Assembly (NCBI GenBank): GCA_015487335.1
Contig: WFPZ01000183.1
Location: 1-17,196, forward strand
Reading direction: 5' to 3'
From: Paracoccaceae bacterium
GTDB lineage: Bacteria; Pseudomonadota; Alphaproteobacteria; Rhodobacterales; Rhodobacteraceae
Length of the DNA: 17,196 nucleotides
Shown here: positions 1 through 7,515 of the stretch, piece after piece
How positions within the stretch are numbered: the first letter of the stretch is position 1
Layout: each line of letters begins with the position of its first letter
Notes under the pieces: model-generated
The model's database searches: none
What the model saw: the letters and a program-made list of their open reading frames with translations, nothing else
What the model was told of the DNA's origin: nothing
Position numbers and translations under genes: made by a program

Positions 1-461
1 CCGGTGCCCACGAGGTTGTACTGCGGCATCGGCGAGGGCATCAGCAGCTTGGCGTTCCAGCGCCCCAGGTCGGCCTGCACCGCGGGGTTGTTGTAGACGG
101 CGGTGGAAACCGCAACTTCTTCCTCCAGCGTATTCACGCCGAGGAAGGGCAGTTCCAGCACGGTGATGGTGGGGTTCTTGTCGCGGTGATAACCGGCGCA
201 GAACTGGGCCATCTCGAAGGCGCCGATGGAAATGCCGTCGAGATTTTCCTTGTTCTTGGACAGCCCGCCATAGCTGATGTTGAGCTTGAACTGGCCGTTC
301 GTCTTTTCATCCAGCAGTTCGGCCAGCCGCTCGACATGTTCGGTGAAGGCCCGGCGCTTGCCCCACAGCGAGACGTTCCATTCCACGGACTGCGCCGCGG
401 CTTCTCCGGCCAGCGACACGGCCGCTGCGGCCAGCATGGCCTTGCCAATCAGGTGTTTCAT
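1..461 (-). CDS. TRAP transporter solute-binding protein (DctP family), C-terminus beyond window
   Basis: Periplasmic solute receptor of a tripartite ATP-independent periplasmic transporter, which hands an organic acid-type ligand to a membrane DctQ/DctM pair not seen here. Only about the first 153 residues are in the window; the gene runs off the left edge. The start at 461 is supported by GGAGG a few bases upstream on the minus strand. Residues 1-23 form a signal peptide (K-rich start, Ala-rich core, cleavage likely at AAA-QS). The mature part begins VEWNVSLWG and contains FTEHVERLAELLDEKTNGQF and NKENLDGISIGAFEMAQ, the usual DctP layout of a first strand, a helix and the 'G..EM' segment. 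It is divergent from the aldolase gene at 589, so the two may share control. The ligand cannot be predicted. The family is fairly sure. Confidence 0.88.
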   Translation of the reverse strand, partial: MKHLIGKAMLAAAAVSLAGEAAAQSVEWNVSLWGKRRAFTEHVERLAELLDEKTNGQFKLNISYGGLSKNKENLDGISIGAFEMAQFCAGYHRDKNPTITVLELPFLGVNTLEEEVAVSTAVYNNPAVQADLGRWNAKLLMPSPMPQYNLVGT

Positions 462-516
462 GATGTCCTCCCAGACGGTGTTTTTCAGTCGTGGCCGTAC
501 CCTAGCAAGTAAGGAT

Positions 517-545
517 TTGACATCAATGGTAAATTGATCTTTCGT
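517..545 (+). promoter_or_regulatory. Possible promoter of the aldolase gene with overlapping inverted repeat
   Basis: A perfect -35 hexamer TTGACA lies at 517-522. At 17 bp the -10 position reads TTTCGT (540-545), which is poor, so a promoter here would be weak or need an activator. A perfect 6-bp inverted repeat, ATCAAT-GGTAA-ATTGAT (522-538), fills the spacer and touches the -35, a typical place for a repressor or activator. It lies between two divergent genes and could serve both. The protein that binds it is unknown. Confidence 0.4.
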
Positions 546-588
546 TCAATTCCCAGTCCCTGATGCCTGAAATTTGAGCACGCAAGCC

Positions 589-1377
589 ATGCCCGCACCC
601 GAAAATCCGCTCAAATCCGCGCTGGCCGCGAACAGGATGCAGCTCGGAACATGGGTCGGGCTGCGCAGCCCCGAAGCGGCGGAAATCGCCGCGCTGGCCG
701 GGTTCGACTGGTGCCTGCTCGACGGCGAGCACGGCCCGTGGGACATTTCCGCGATTCGCGACCAGATCCTTGCGGTGAGTGCCGCCGGCGCGCATCCGGT
801 GGTCCGGGTACCCGAGGGCCGCACGTGGATGATCAAGCAGGTGCTCGATCTGGGCGCGCAATCGGTTCTGGTGCCGATGGTGAACTCCGGCGAAGAGGCC
901 GCGGCCATGGCCCGCGCCATGCGCTACCCGCCGCAGGGGGTGCGGGGCATGGCCGCGCCGGTGGTGCGCGCCTCGGGCTTTGGCGCGATCCCCGACTACG
1001 CCGCCACCGCCAACGCGCAGGCCTGTCTGCTGGTGCAGGCCGAAACCCGCGCCGCGCTGGAGAACATCGATGCCATCGCCGCCACCGAAGGGGTGGATGG
1101 CATCTTCATCGGCCCCGCCGACCTTTCCGCCGACATGGGCTTCGACGGCGAGCTGGGCGCGCCCGAGCTCGACGAGGCCATCGAACACATGATCGCCCGC
1201 ATCCGCGCCGCCGGAAAGGCCGCGGGCATCCTGGTGCTGGACGAAGGGCGCACGGCCCGTTACGCACGGCTGGGGGCGCGCTTCATCGGGGTGGCGAGCG
1301 ACATCGTGGCGCTGTCCGGCGCGATGCGCACCACCGCGGCGCGCTTTCGTGCCCTGCTCGACGAGGAGAAGAACTGA
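589..1377 (+). CDS. HpcH/HpaI-family class II (metal-dependent) 2-oxo acid aldolase
   Basis: Cytosolic aldolase of the HpaI / 2-dehydro-3-deoxyglucarate aldolase family. Members cleave 4-hydroxy-2-oxo acids to pyruvate and an aldehyde, for example 4-hydroxy-2-oxoheptanedioate in homoprotocatechuate breakdown. Visible family marks, numbered from the ATG at 589, are LLDGEHGPWD with His48, VVRVPEG with Arg73 (pyruvate contact), QAET with Glu152 and GPADLSADMG with Asp178; the last two are the metal ligands. The 262-residue length fits the family. A TTG five codons upstream (574) is in frame, but MPAPENP matches usual family N-termini better, so I chose 589; neither start has a clear ribosome site. 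The stop lies one base before the next start, so coupling with the membrane protein gene is likely. The exact substrate is open: neighbouring hpa genes are absent, so hpaI itself is not claimed. Confidence 0.9.
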   Translation: MPAPENPLKSALAANRMQLGTWVGLRSPEAAEIAALAGFDWCLLDGEHGPWDISAIRDQILAVSAAGAHPVVRVPEGRTWMIKQVLDLGAQSVLVPMVNSGEEAAAMARAMRYPPQGVRGMAAPVVRASGFGAIPDYAATANAQACLLVQAETRAALENIDAIAATEGVDGIFIGPADLSADMGFDGELGAPELDEAIEHMIARIRAAGKAAGILVLDEGRTARYARLGARFIGVASDIVALSGAMRTTAARFRALLDEEKN

Positions 1378-1378
1378 G

Positions 1379-2350
1379 ATGACGGGAACGGCGATGCCGC
1401 AGCGTGGGCTGTGGCGCAATACCCCGCCGGCGCTCTTTCCGCCGGTCCTGGGGCTGCTGGGGCTGGGGCATGGCTGGCGGCGGGCCGTCGAGGTGTTTTC
1501 CTTCCCGGCCGGCCCGGTGGAGGCTTTCCTCGGCGCCGTATCGCTGCTTTTCCTCTTTCTTCTCGTGGCTTACGCAGCGAAAGTGATTCGCCGTCCGAAG
1601 GTGGTGGCGGAAGATATGCGCATCCTGCCGGGGCGCGCGGGGCTGGCGACCATCGGCATGGCGATGATGCTGCTGGCCGCGGTGGCGCTGCCCTATTCGC
1701 GGCCGCTGGCCGCGGCCATCCTGGCGCTGGCGGTGCTGGTGCATGGCGCAGTGATCGTGGTGGCGCTGAAGGTGCTGTGGCGCGCCCCGCTGCCCCAGCG
1801 GCGCATGACCCCGGTCTGGCACCTGATCTTTGTGGGGCTCATCGTCGCACCGATCGCCGGCATTCCGCTTGGCTGGGGGGCGTTTTCCGAATGGGTGCTG
1901 ATCCTCACCACCGCCGCAGCACTCACCATCTGGGCCGGCTCGGCGGTGGAGCTGGCGCGCGCCCCGGTGCCGGCGCCGCTGCGCCCGACGCTGGCGATCC
2001 ACCTCTCGCCGGCCTGCCTGATCGGCATGAACCTCTATCTGGCCGGGGCGGTGCAGGCCTCGCTGTGGGTGGGATATGCGGCGATTGCCGGGGCAGGGGT
2101 GCTGCTGGCGCGCGCCCGCTGGCTGACGGCCGCGGGCTTCAGCCCGCTGTGGGGGGCGTTCACCTTTCCGCTGGCCGCCTTCGCGGTGCACATGCTGATG
2201 CTGGCGGCCAGCTACGGCGGCCCCTTCCGGCTGATCGGCGGGGCGGCGCTGATCGGCGGCACGCTGCTCATCCCCCCGATCGCCTGGCGGGTGCTGAAGA
2301 TGTGGGGCTCGGGCATGCTGGCCGCCAGGACCAACGCGGCCAGCGCCTGA
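1379..2350 (+). CDS. TehA/SLAC1-family (TDT) inner-membrane transporter or channel
   Basis: Predicted 323-residue integral membrane protein of the tellurite-resistance/dicarboxylate transporter (TDT) superfamily, which includes bacterial TehA and the plant anion channel SLAC1. It is almost wholly hydrophobic with about ten membrane segments. The start carries the family-like PPALFPPVLGLLGLGHGWRRA region, later parts show HLSPACLIGMNL and WGAFTFPLAAFA, and short charged loops lie between (for example RRPKVVAEDM). The ATG at 1379 sits one base after the aldolase stop and is preceded by GAGGAGAAG (1362-1370) inside the aldolase gene, which decides this start over a longer in-frame one at 1349. 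The context suggests it moves an anion linked to the aldolase reaction, but this is inference. Tellurite resistance should not be assumed, since many TehA relatives have no such role. Confidence 0.85.
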   Translation: MTGTAMPQRGLWRNTPPALFPPVLGLLGLGHGWRRAVEVFSFPAGPVEAFLGAVSLLFLFLLVAYAAKVIRRPKVVAEDMRILPGRAGLATIGMAMMLLAAVALPYSRPLAAAILALAVLVHGAVIVVALKVLWRAPLPQRRMTPVWHLIFVGLIVAPIAGIPLGWGAFSEWVLILTTAAALTIWAGSAVELARAPVPAPLRPTLAIHLSPACLIGMNLYLAGAVQASLWVGYAAIAGAGVLLARARWLTAAGFSPLWGAFTFPLAAFAVHMLMLAASYGGPFRLIGGAALIGGTLLIPPIAWRVLKMWGSGMLAARTNAASA

Positions 2351-2352
2351 GC

Positions 2353-2372
2353 GCCCATTTGGGCTTTTCTTT
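2353..2372 (+). terminator. Weak intrinsic terminator after the TehA-like gene
   Basis: A short stem GCCC-ATTT-GGGC (2353-2364) is followed by TTTTCTTT (2365-2372), three bases after the stop codon. The stem is only 4 bp, or 5 bp if the loop closes, so termination is probably partial. Confidence 0.4.
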
Positions 2373-2428
2373 CCCGTTGCCACGTGAAATAGGGAGGCGC
2401 CAAACGAAGAACTCCAAGGAGAACCCGG

Positions 2429-3877
2429 ATGGAGATTCGCGAGGCCCTCACCTTCGATGACGTGCTGCTGGTTCCGGCGGCCTCTTCGGTTCTGCCCTCC
2501 ACGGCGGACACCTCCACCCATGTCACCCGCTCGATCCGGATGAACATCCCGCTGCTCAGCTCGGCCATGGATACGGTGACGGAAAGCCGCATGGCCATCG
2601 CCATGGCCCAGGCCGGCGGGATGGGGGTGATCCACCGCAACCTCTCCATCGAGGAACAGGCCCGCGAGGTGCGCCGCGTCAAGCGCTTCGTCTCGGGCAT
2701 CGTCTACAACCCGATCACCCTGAAGCCCGACCAGACGCTGGCCGACGCCAAGAAGCTGCAGGAGCGCTACCGCGTCACCGGCTTTCCGGTCGTGGACGAC
2801 GACGGCCGGGTGCTGGGCATCGTCACCAACCGCGACATGCGCTTTGCCACCGACGACGACACGCCGGTGCGGGTGATGATGACCAGCGACGATCTGGCCA
2901 TGCTGACCGAACCGGCCGATCTCGACGAGGCCCGCAGCCTGATGAAGGCGCGCCGCATCGAGAAGCTGCTGGTCACCGACGGCAAGGGCAAGCTGACGGG
3001 GCTGCTGACGCTGAAGGACACCGAGCAGGCGGTGCTCAACCCGCATGCCTGCAAGGACGAGCTGGGCCGGCTGCGGGTGGCGGCGGCCACCACCGTGGGG
3101 GATGCGGGCTTCGAACGCTCCGAGGCGCTGGTGGACGCGGGCGCGGACATCATCGTCATCGACACCGCCCATGGCCATTCCGAAGGGGTGACGAAGGCGG
3201 TGGAGCGGGCCAAGAAGATTTCCAGTCAGGTGCAGGTGATCGCCGGCAACGTGGCCACCGCCGAGGCCACCCGCGCCCTGATCGGGGCGGGGGCCGATGC
3301 GGTGAAGGTGGGGATCGGGCCCGGCTCGATCTGCACCACCCGGATGGTGGCCGGCGTCGGCGTGCCGCAGCTCACCGCGATCATGGATTGCGCGGCCGCG
3401 GCCGGCGACACGCCCGTCATCGCCGACGGCGGCATCAAGTTCTCGGGCGATTTCGCCAAGGCGATCGCTGCCGGGGCATCCTGCGCCATGGTGGGCAGCA
3501 TGATCGCCGGCACCGATGAAAGCCCCGGCGAGGTGATCCTCTATCAGGGCCGCTCGTTCAAGAGCTACCGCGGCATGGGGTCGCTCGGGGCGATGGCCCG
3601 CGGCTCGGCCGACCGATACTTCCAGAAGGATGCCGCTTCGGACAAGCTGGTGCCCGAGGGCATCGAGGGGCAGGTGCCCTACAAGGGGCCGGCCAGTGCC
3701 GTGATCCATCAGCTGGTGGGGGGGCTGCGCGCCGCCATGGGCTATACCGGCAACGCCACCGTCGAGGAGATGCGGAAGAACTGCCGATTCGTGCGCATCA
3801 CCGGTGCCGGACTGAAGGAAAGCCATGTCCATGACGTGCAGATCACCCGCGAAAGCCCGAACTACAGAATCATGTAG
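2429..3877 (+). CDS. guaB: Inosine-5'-monophosphate dehydrogenase
   Basis: Oxidises IMP to XMP with NAD+, the committed step of guanine nucleotide synthesis, as a cytosolic tetramer. The 482 residues match the usual bacterial length. Order of parts: TIM-barrel start with LTFDDVLLVPAAS, a tandem CBS (Bateman) module at roughly residues 90-205 (ERYRVTGFPVVDDDGRVLGIVTNRDMRF, then a second copy), then the rest of the barrel. The catalytic loop GPGSICTTRMVAGVG has the nucleophile Cys302. The IMP-binding YRGMGSLGAM follows, and then the flap EGIEGQVPYKG. The start is fixed by AAGGAG about 8 bases upstream. It is likely its own transcription unit: a weak terminator precedes it, and 54 bp separate it from the methyltransferase gene. 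Nothing unusual was seen. Confidence 0.98.
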   Translation: MEIREALTFDDVLLVPAASSVLPSTADTSTHVTRSIRMNIPLLSSAMDTVTESRMAIAMAQAGGMGVIHRNLSIEEQAREVRRVKRFVSGIVYNPITLKPDQTLADAKKLQERYRVTGFPVVDDDGRVLGIVTNRDMRFATDDDTPVRVMMTSDDLAMLTEPADLDEARSLMKARRIEKLLVTDGKGKLTGLLTLKDTEQAVLNPHACKDELGRLRVAAATTVGDAGFERSEALVDAGADIIVIDTAHGHSEGVTKAVERAKKISSQVQVIAGNVATAEATRALIGAGADAVKVGIGPGSICTTRMVAGVGVPQLTAIMDCAAAAGDTPVIADGGIKFSGDFAKAIAAGASCAMVGSMIAGTDESPGEVILYQGRSFKSYRGMGSLGAMARGSADRYFQKDAASDKLVPEGIEGQVPYKGPASAVIHQLVGGLRAAMGYTGNATVEEMRKNCRFVRITGAGLKESHVHDVQITRESPNYRIM

Positions 3878-3931
3878 AGAATGCAGTGTGTTGCGTGGAA
3901 AAGTTGATGTTTTGAGCAGGCGGCCCGCCCC

Positions 3932-5113
3932 ATGACACCGGCGGCCCGCGTCTCTGCCGCGATCGGCATCCTCGACAGCATTCTCGCAGGCGAGCCCGCC
4001 GAAAAGGCGCTCACCAACTGGGCCCGGGCCAGCCGCTTCGCCGGCTCGGGGGATCGCGCGGCCGTGCGCGACCATGTCTTCGCGGCCCTGCGCTGCCGTC
4101 GCTCCTGCGGCTGGCTGGGGGGCGGCGCGGATGGGCGGGCGCTGATGATCGGCGCACTGCGCGCATCAGGTACGGACCCTGAGCCATTGTTTTCAGGAGA
4201 GAAATACGCCCCTTCGCCCCTGACCGGCCGGGAACGCGAACAGCGCGATCTGCGCGATGCGCCCCGCGCGGTGCAGCTCGACGTTCCCGACTGGCTGCTG
4301 CCGCATTTCGAGCGCGCCCTGGGGGCCGACTGCGCCCCCGTCCTGCAGGCCCTGCGACAGCGCGCGCCGCTGTTCCTGCGGGTCAACCGGCTCAGGGCGC
4401 AGGTGGAGGAAGCCATCGAGGCCCTGGCGCGCGACGGGATAGAGGCACGCCCCCACCCGCTGGCCGAAACCGCGCTCGAGGTGCTGCGCAACCCCCGCAG
4501 GGTGCGGGGCTCCTCCGCCTGGCGCCGGGGGCTGGTGGAGATCCAGGACGCCGCCTCGCAGGCGGTCGTCGAGGCGCTGCCTCTGCGCGAGGGGATGGAG
4601 GTGCTGGATTACTGCGCCGGGGGCGGGGGGAAAACCCTCGCCATGGCGGCACGGGCGCCGATCTCGCTCACCGCCCACGATGCCGACCCCGGGCGCATGC
4701 GCGATCTGCCCGCCCGCGCCGCCCGCGCCGGGGCGGAGGTGGCGCTTGCATCCCGGTCGCAGCTTGCCGGGCGCCGCTTCGATCTGGTGGTCTGCGACGT
4801 GCCCTGTTCGGGCAGCGGGGCCTGGCGGCGCAGCCCCGAGGCCAGGTGGCGGCTGAGCCCAGGGCGCCTGGAAGAGCTGACAGAAACCCAGATTTCCATT
4901 CTCAAGAAAGCGTCAGAACATGCGAAAGAAAAAGGGAAAATCGCCTATATTACCTGTTCGCTGCTGAATGAGGAAAACGGGCAGGTCGTTTCGAATTTTG
5001 TCAGGGAAACACCGGGCTGGCACATCGCGATGCAGCGCCGGTTCACCCCGCTCGACGGCGGCGCGGACGGATTTTTCCTTGCCGTGTTGACACGCGACAC
5101 ATCCGGGCAATAA
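3932..5113 (+). CDS. RsmB-like rRNA (cytosine-C5) methyltransferase, NOL1/NOP2/Sun family
   Basis: SAM-dependent RNA m5C methyltransferase, 393 residues, probably acting on 16S rRNA. The N-terminal third resembles the helical NusB-like half of RsmB (RVSAAIGILDSILAGEPAEKAL). The SAM motif is LDYCAGGGGKT, around Cys228. Motif IV is DVPCSGSG with Cys292, and motif VI is TCSLL with Cys342. The two-cysteine mechanism of the family uses the motif VI Cys as nucleophile and the motif IV Cys for product release, so both needed residues are present. It is somewhat shorter than E. coli RsmB, and motif IV reads DVPCSGSG where DAPCSGTG is the common form. The last ~230 bp are visibly richer in A+T than the rest and carry the promoter of the next gene. 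The exact target cytosine cannot be told, so no symbol is given. Confidence 0.9.
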   Translation: MTPAARVSAAIGILDSILAGEPAEKALTNWARASRFAGSGDRAAVRDHVFAALRCRRSCGWLGGGADGRALMIGALRASGTDPEPLFSGEKYAPSPLTGREREQRDLRDAPRAVQLDVPDWLLPHFERALGADCAPVLQALRQRAPLFLRVNRLRAQVEEAIEALARDGIEARPHPLAETALEVLRNPRRVRGSSAWRRGLVEIQDAASQAVVEALPLREGMEVLDYCAGGGGKTLAMAARAPISLTAHDADPGRMRDLPARAARAGAEVALASRSQLAGRRFDLVVCDVPCSGSGAWRRSPEARWRLSPGRLEELTETQISILKKASEHAKEKGKIAYITCSLLNEENGQVVSNFVRETPGWHIAMQRRFTPLDGGADGFFLAVLTRDTSGQ

Positions 5114-5114
5114 T
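5087..5114 (+). promoter_or_regulatory. Sigma-70 type promoter for cckA
   Basis: A perfect -35 TTGACA (5087-5092) and a 5-of-6 -10 AATAAT (5109-5114) are separated by 16 bp. The -10 overlaps the TAA stop of the methyltransferase gene. The predicted start near 5121 gives a leader of about 58 bases before the ATG at 5179. This is one of the two best-matching promoters in the window and lies directly upstream of the LexA-like and CtrA sites. Confidence 0.65.
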
Positions 5115-5134
5115 CAACCTTGGGTTGTTGTTCT
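5115..5134 (+). terminator. Weak hairpin with T-rich tail at the methyltransferase/cckA junction
   Basis: CAACC-TTG-GGTTG (5115-5127) is a perfect 5-bp stem two bases after the stop codon, followed by TTGTTCT. It could end methyltransferase transcripts, but the tail is broken by G and C. It also lies at the predicted start point of cckA, so a terminator role is uncertain. Confidence 0.3.
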
Positions 5135-5144
5135 GCGCCAGTTA
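5130..5144 (+). promoter_or_regulatory. Imperfect LexA-type direct repeat upstream of cckA
   Basis: GTTC-TGCGCCA-GTTA matches the alphaproteobacterial LexA box GTTC-N7-GTTC at 7 of 8 positions. It lies about ten bases past the predicted cckA transcription start, where a bound repressor would block. Its right half shares bases with the CtrA box. Confidence 0.4.
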
Positions 5145-5157
5145 ATCGCCGATTAAC
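5142..5157 (+). promoter_or_regulatory. CtrA-binding box upstream of cckA
   Basis: TTAA-TCGCCGA-TTAAC matches the full CtrA consensus TTAA-N7-TTAAC at every fixed position. With its flanks it is also a perfect inverted repeat GTTAATC-GCC-GATTAAC (5141-5157). It ends 21 bases before the ATG at 5179. CckA is the kinase at the head of the phosphorelay that feeds CtrA, so the site implies feedback. Placed downstream of the predicted start, it would more likely repress than activate. Confidence 0.7.
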
Positions 5158-5178
5158 CCATCGGGCGCGAAATAGGAC

Positions 5179-7515
5179 ATGTCCGATTCTCAATGGGGGC
5201 CCATGGTGTCGCAACCGGCGCTCAACCGCAGATTACCGGGCCGGGTATTGTCCCGGCTGGCGCCGCGCAGCGCGCTGCTCGCCGCGCTTGGCCTTGGGGC
5301 CTTGGCTCTCGGGTTCTACCGCCCCGAGATGCCGTTCGCGCCCTATCTGCCCGCCGCCGGCGGGGGGCTGCTGGCGCTTGCCTTCCTTGCCAGCCTGCAC
5401 GCCCTGCTCTCGAGGCGCCGACGAAAGCGCCGCCTGCGCGATGCGGCAGCCCTCGTTCAGGACGACATGTGCCCGGCCTTCATCGCCGATGGCGATGGCA
5501 GGGTGCAGCACCTCAACCGCGCCGCCGGGGCCCGCTTCGGCACCGCGCCGGGCCCCGGAACCCTGGTCGCGGCCCTCGACAATCTTTTCGCCTCTCCGGT
5601 GGCCACCCTGCGCCGGCTGCAGGCCCGGGCCGAAGCGCGCGGCTCCGCCAGAGAGGATGTCGTTACCCGCAAGGGCCATGCCCGGCTCTCGGTCCATCGG
5701 TTGGGGGACGGCGACTTTCTGTGGCGCCTCGAGGAATTCGCCGAACGGTCACCGGCCATGCGCGGGGCCGAGGGCATCGGCCTGCCGATGATGACCGCCT
5801 CCAGAAGGGGAACGATCCTGTTCATGAACGAGGCCGCTCGCCGGCTTCTGGGCGGCCGCCAGAGCCACCTGGACCGCGTCTTCAACCAGCTTCCCCTGCG
5901 TCCGGGCCATGTGCATGAGGTGGCCGGCGCCGAAGGCCCGGTCAGGGCACAGGTCTGCGAGATCGAATCGGCGGGGCGGCGGGAAATCTACCTCGTGCCA
6001 CTGGGGCAGGGCCCGGCACGGGCGCCCGATGACGCCGACCTGTTCGACCTCATCCCGGTGCCGCTGATGAAGGTGGACCCCGGCGGGGAAATCCGCAAAT
6101 GCAACCGCCTTGCACGCGAGCTGCTTGCCCGGCCCGATGCCGAGGGCCTGCACATGGGAGAACTGGTGGAGGGGCTTGGCCGACCGGTGGCCGATTGGCT
6201 GGCCGAGGCCGCCGGCAGCGCAGTCCCGCCCAAGCCCGAGTTTGTTCGCGCCACGCATCAGGCACGTGACGTCTATCTGCAGATCTCGCTGGAGCGGATC
6301 TCCGAAGAGGGCAGGACGCTGCTGCTGGCGGCGCTCAGCGATGCCACCAAGCTCAAGACGCTGGAGGCCCAATTCGTGCAGAGCCAGAAGATGCAGGCCA
6401 TCGGCCAGCTGGCCGGAGGGGTGGCCCATGATTTCAACAACCTGCTGACGGCGATCAGCGGCCATTGCGATCTGCTGCTTCTGCGCCATGACGAGGGCGA
6501 TCCCGATTACGCCGATCTCGTCCAGATCCACCAGAACGCAAACCGCGCGGCCAGCCTCGTGGGGCAGCTGCTGGCCTTTTCACGCAAGCAGACGCTCAAG
6601 CCCGAGATCATCGAATTCAGGGAGACGCTGGATGATCTGGCGCATCTGCTCAACCGGCTGGTGGGAGAAAAGGTCTCGCTTTCGCTGCAGCACGACCCAG
6701 ACCTGAAACCGATCCGCGCCGACAAGCGGCAGCTCGAACAGGTGATCATGAATCTCGTCGTCAACGCCCGCGACGCCATGCCCGAGGGCGGCGAGGTGCG
6801 AATCACCACCCGGATGGAGCGGCTTCCCGCGCCGCTGGAGCGTGACCGCGCCACCGTCCCTGCGGGAGAATATGTGGTGGTCACGGTCAGAGACGAAGGG
6901 GTCGGGATTGCCCCGGACCGGCTGCAGAAGGTGTTCGAGCCCTTCTACACCACCAAGCGCACCGGCGAGGGCACCGGTCTCGGCCTGTCCATGGCCTACG
7001 GGATCGTGAAGCAGACCGGGGGGTTCATCTTTGTCGACAGCGTGCCCGGCAGCGGAACCGAGTTCACCCTCTACTTTCCGGCCCATGACAGGCCGGCTGC
7101 GCTGCCTGATGCACGGCCGGGCGACAAGAAAGAGGCAACCCATGCCCGCCAGGGCGAGGTGGTTCTGCTGGTCGAGGACGAAGCTCCGGTCCGCGCCTTT
7201 GCGGCACGGGCGCTGAAGATGAAGGGCTACAAGGTGCTGGAGGCGGAAAACGCCGAAGAAGCGCTGGCAATACTCGACGACGAAGATCTTTCGGTGGATG
7301 TCTTCGTCACCGATGTGGTGATGCCGGGCATGGACGGGCCGAGCTGGGTTTCCCAGGCGCTGGAAAAACGCCCCGGGGTGCGGGTCATCTTCGTCTCCGG
7401 CTACGCCGAGGACAGTTTCCCCGACCAGCAGGCGCGGATCCCCAACTCCGTCTTCCTGCCAAAGCCCTTTTCCCTCAATGAACTGGCGGCGACTGTCCAG
7501 CGGGTCGTTCACTGA
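5179..7515 (+). CDS. cckA: Hybrid sensor histidine kinase CckA
   Basis: Bifunctional kinase/phosphatase that, through the phosphotransferase ChpT, sets the phosphorylation of CtrA. In Rhodobacterales this pathway governs motility and gene transfer agents. The 778 residues hold two membrane helices (about 31-47 and 55-78) and a long PAS-like sensory region (about 90-390). The HisKA domain has the phospho-acceptor His417 in GGVAHDFNNLL. The ATPase domain shows MNLVVNARDAMP, DEGVGIA, PFYTTK and GTGLGLS. The C-terminal receiver domain has the acidic triplet E666-D667-E668, phospho-acceptor Asp712 in TDVVMPGMDG and Lys762 in PKPF. The ATG at 5179 has GGA almost touching it, while a second ATG at 5203 has GGGGG at better spacing; either may be used. 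Being directly upstream of recA agrees with my recollection of gene order in this order of bacteria. Confidence 0.93.
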   Translation: MSDSQWGPMVSQPALNRRLPGRVLSRLAPRSALLAALGLGALALGFYRPEMPFAPYLPAAGGGLLALAFLASLHALLSRRRRKRRLRDAAALVQDDMCPAFIADGDGRVQHLNRAAGARFGTAPGPGTLVAALDNLFASPVATLRRLQARAEARGSAREDVVTRKGHARLSVHRLGDGDFLWRLEEFAERSPAMRGAEGIGLPMMTASRRGTILFMNEAARRLLGGRQSHLDRVFNQLPLRPGHVHEVAGAEGPVRAQVCEIESAGRREIYLVPLGQGPARAPDDADLFDLIPVPLMKVDPGGEIRKCNRLARELLARPDAEGLHMGELVEGLGRPVADWLAEAAGSAVPPKPEFVRATHQARDVYLQISLERISEEGRTLLLAALSDATKLKTLEAQFVQSQKMQAIGQLAGGVAHDFNNLLTAISGHCDLLLLRHDEGDPDYADLVQIHQNANRAASLVGQLLAFSRKQTLKPEIIEFRETLDDLAHLLNRLVGEKVSLSLQHDPDLKPIRADKRQLEQVIMNLVVNARDAMPEGGEVRITTRMERLPAPLERDRATVPAGEYVVVTVRDEGVGIAPDRLQKVFEPFYTTKRTGEGTGLGLSMAYGIVKQTGGFIFVDSVPGSGTEFTLYFPAHDRPAALPDARPGDKKEATHARQGEVVLLVEDEAPVRAFAARALKMKGYKVLEAENAEEALAILDDEDLSVDVFVTDVVMPGMDGPSWVSQALEKRPGVRVIFVSGYAEDSFPDQQARIPNSVFLPKPFSLNELAATVQRVVH

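Noticed and set aside
522..538. FNR box
   Set aside because: FNR sites read TTGAT-N4-ATCAA; here the halves are in the opposite order (ATCAAT...ATTGAT) with a 5-bp spacer.
1379..2350. Naming the TDT-family gene tehA
   Set aside because: Family membership alone does not show tellurite resistance, and no tehB is present.
1283..4075. 930-codon open frame on the minus strand opposite the TehA-like gene and guaB
   Set aside because: Low-complexity His/Gly/Arg/Pro translation caused by GC-rich third positions of the real plus-strand genes; no family resemblance.
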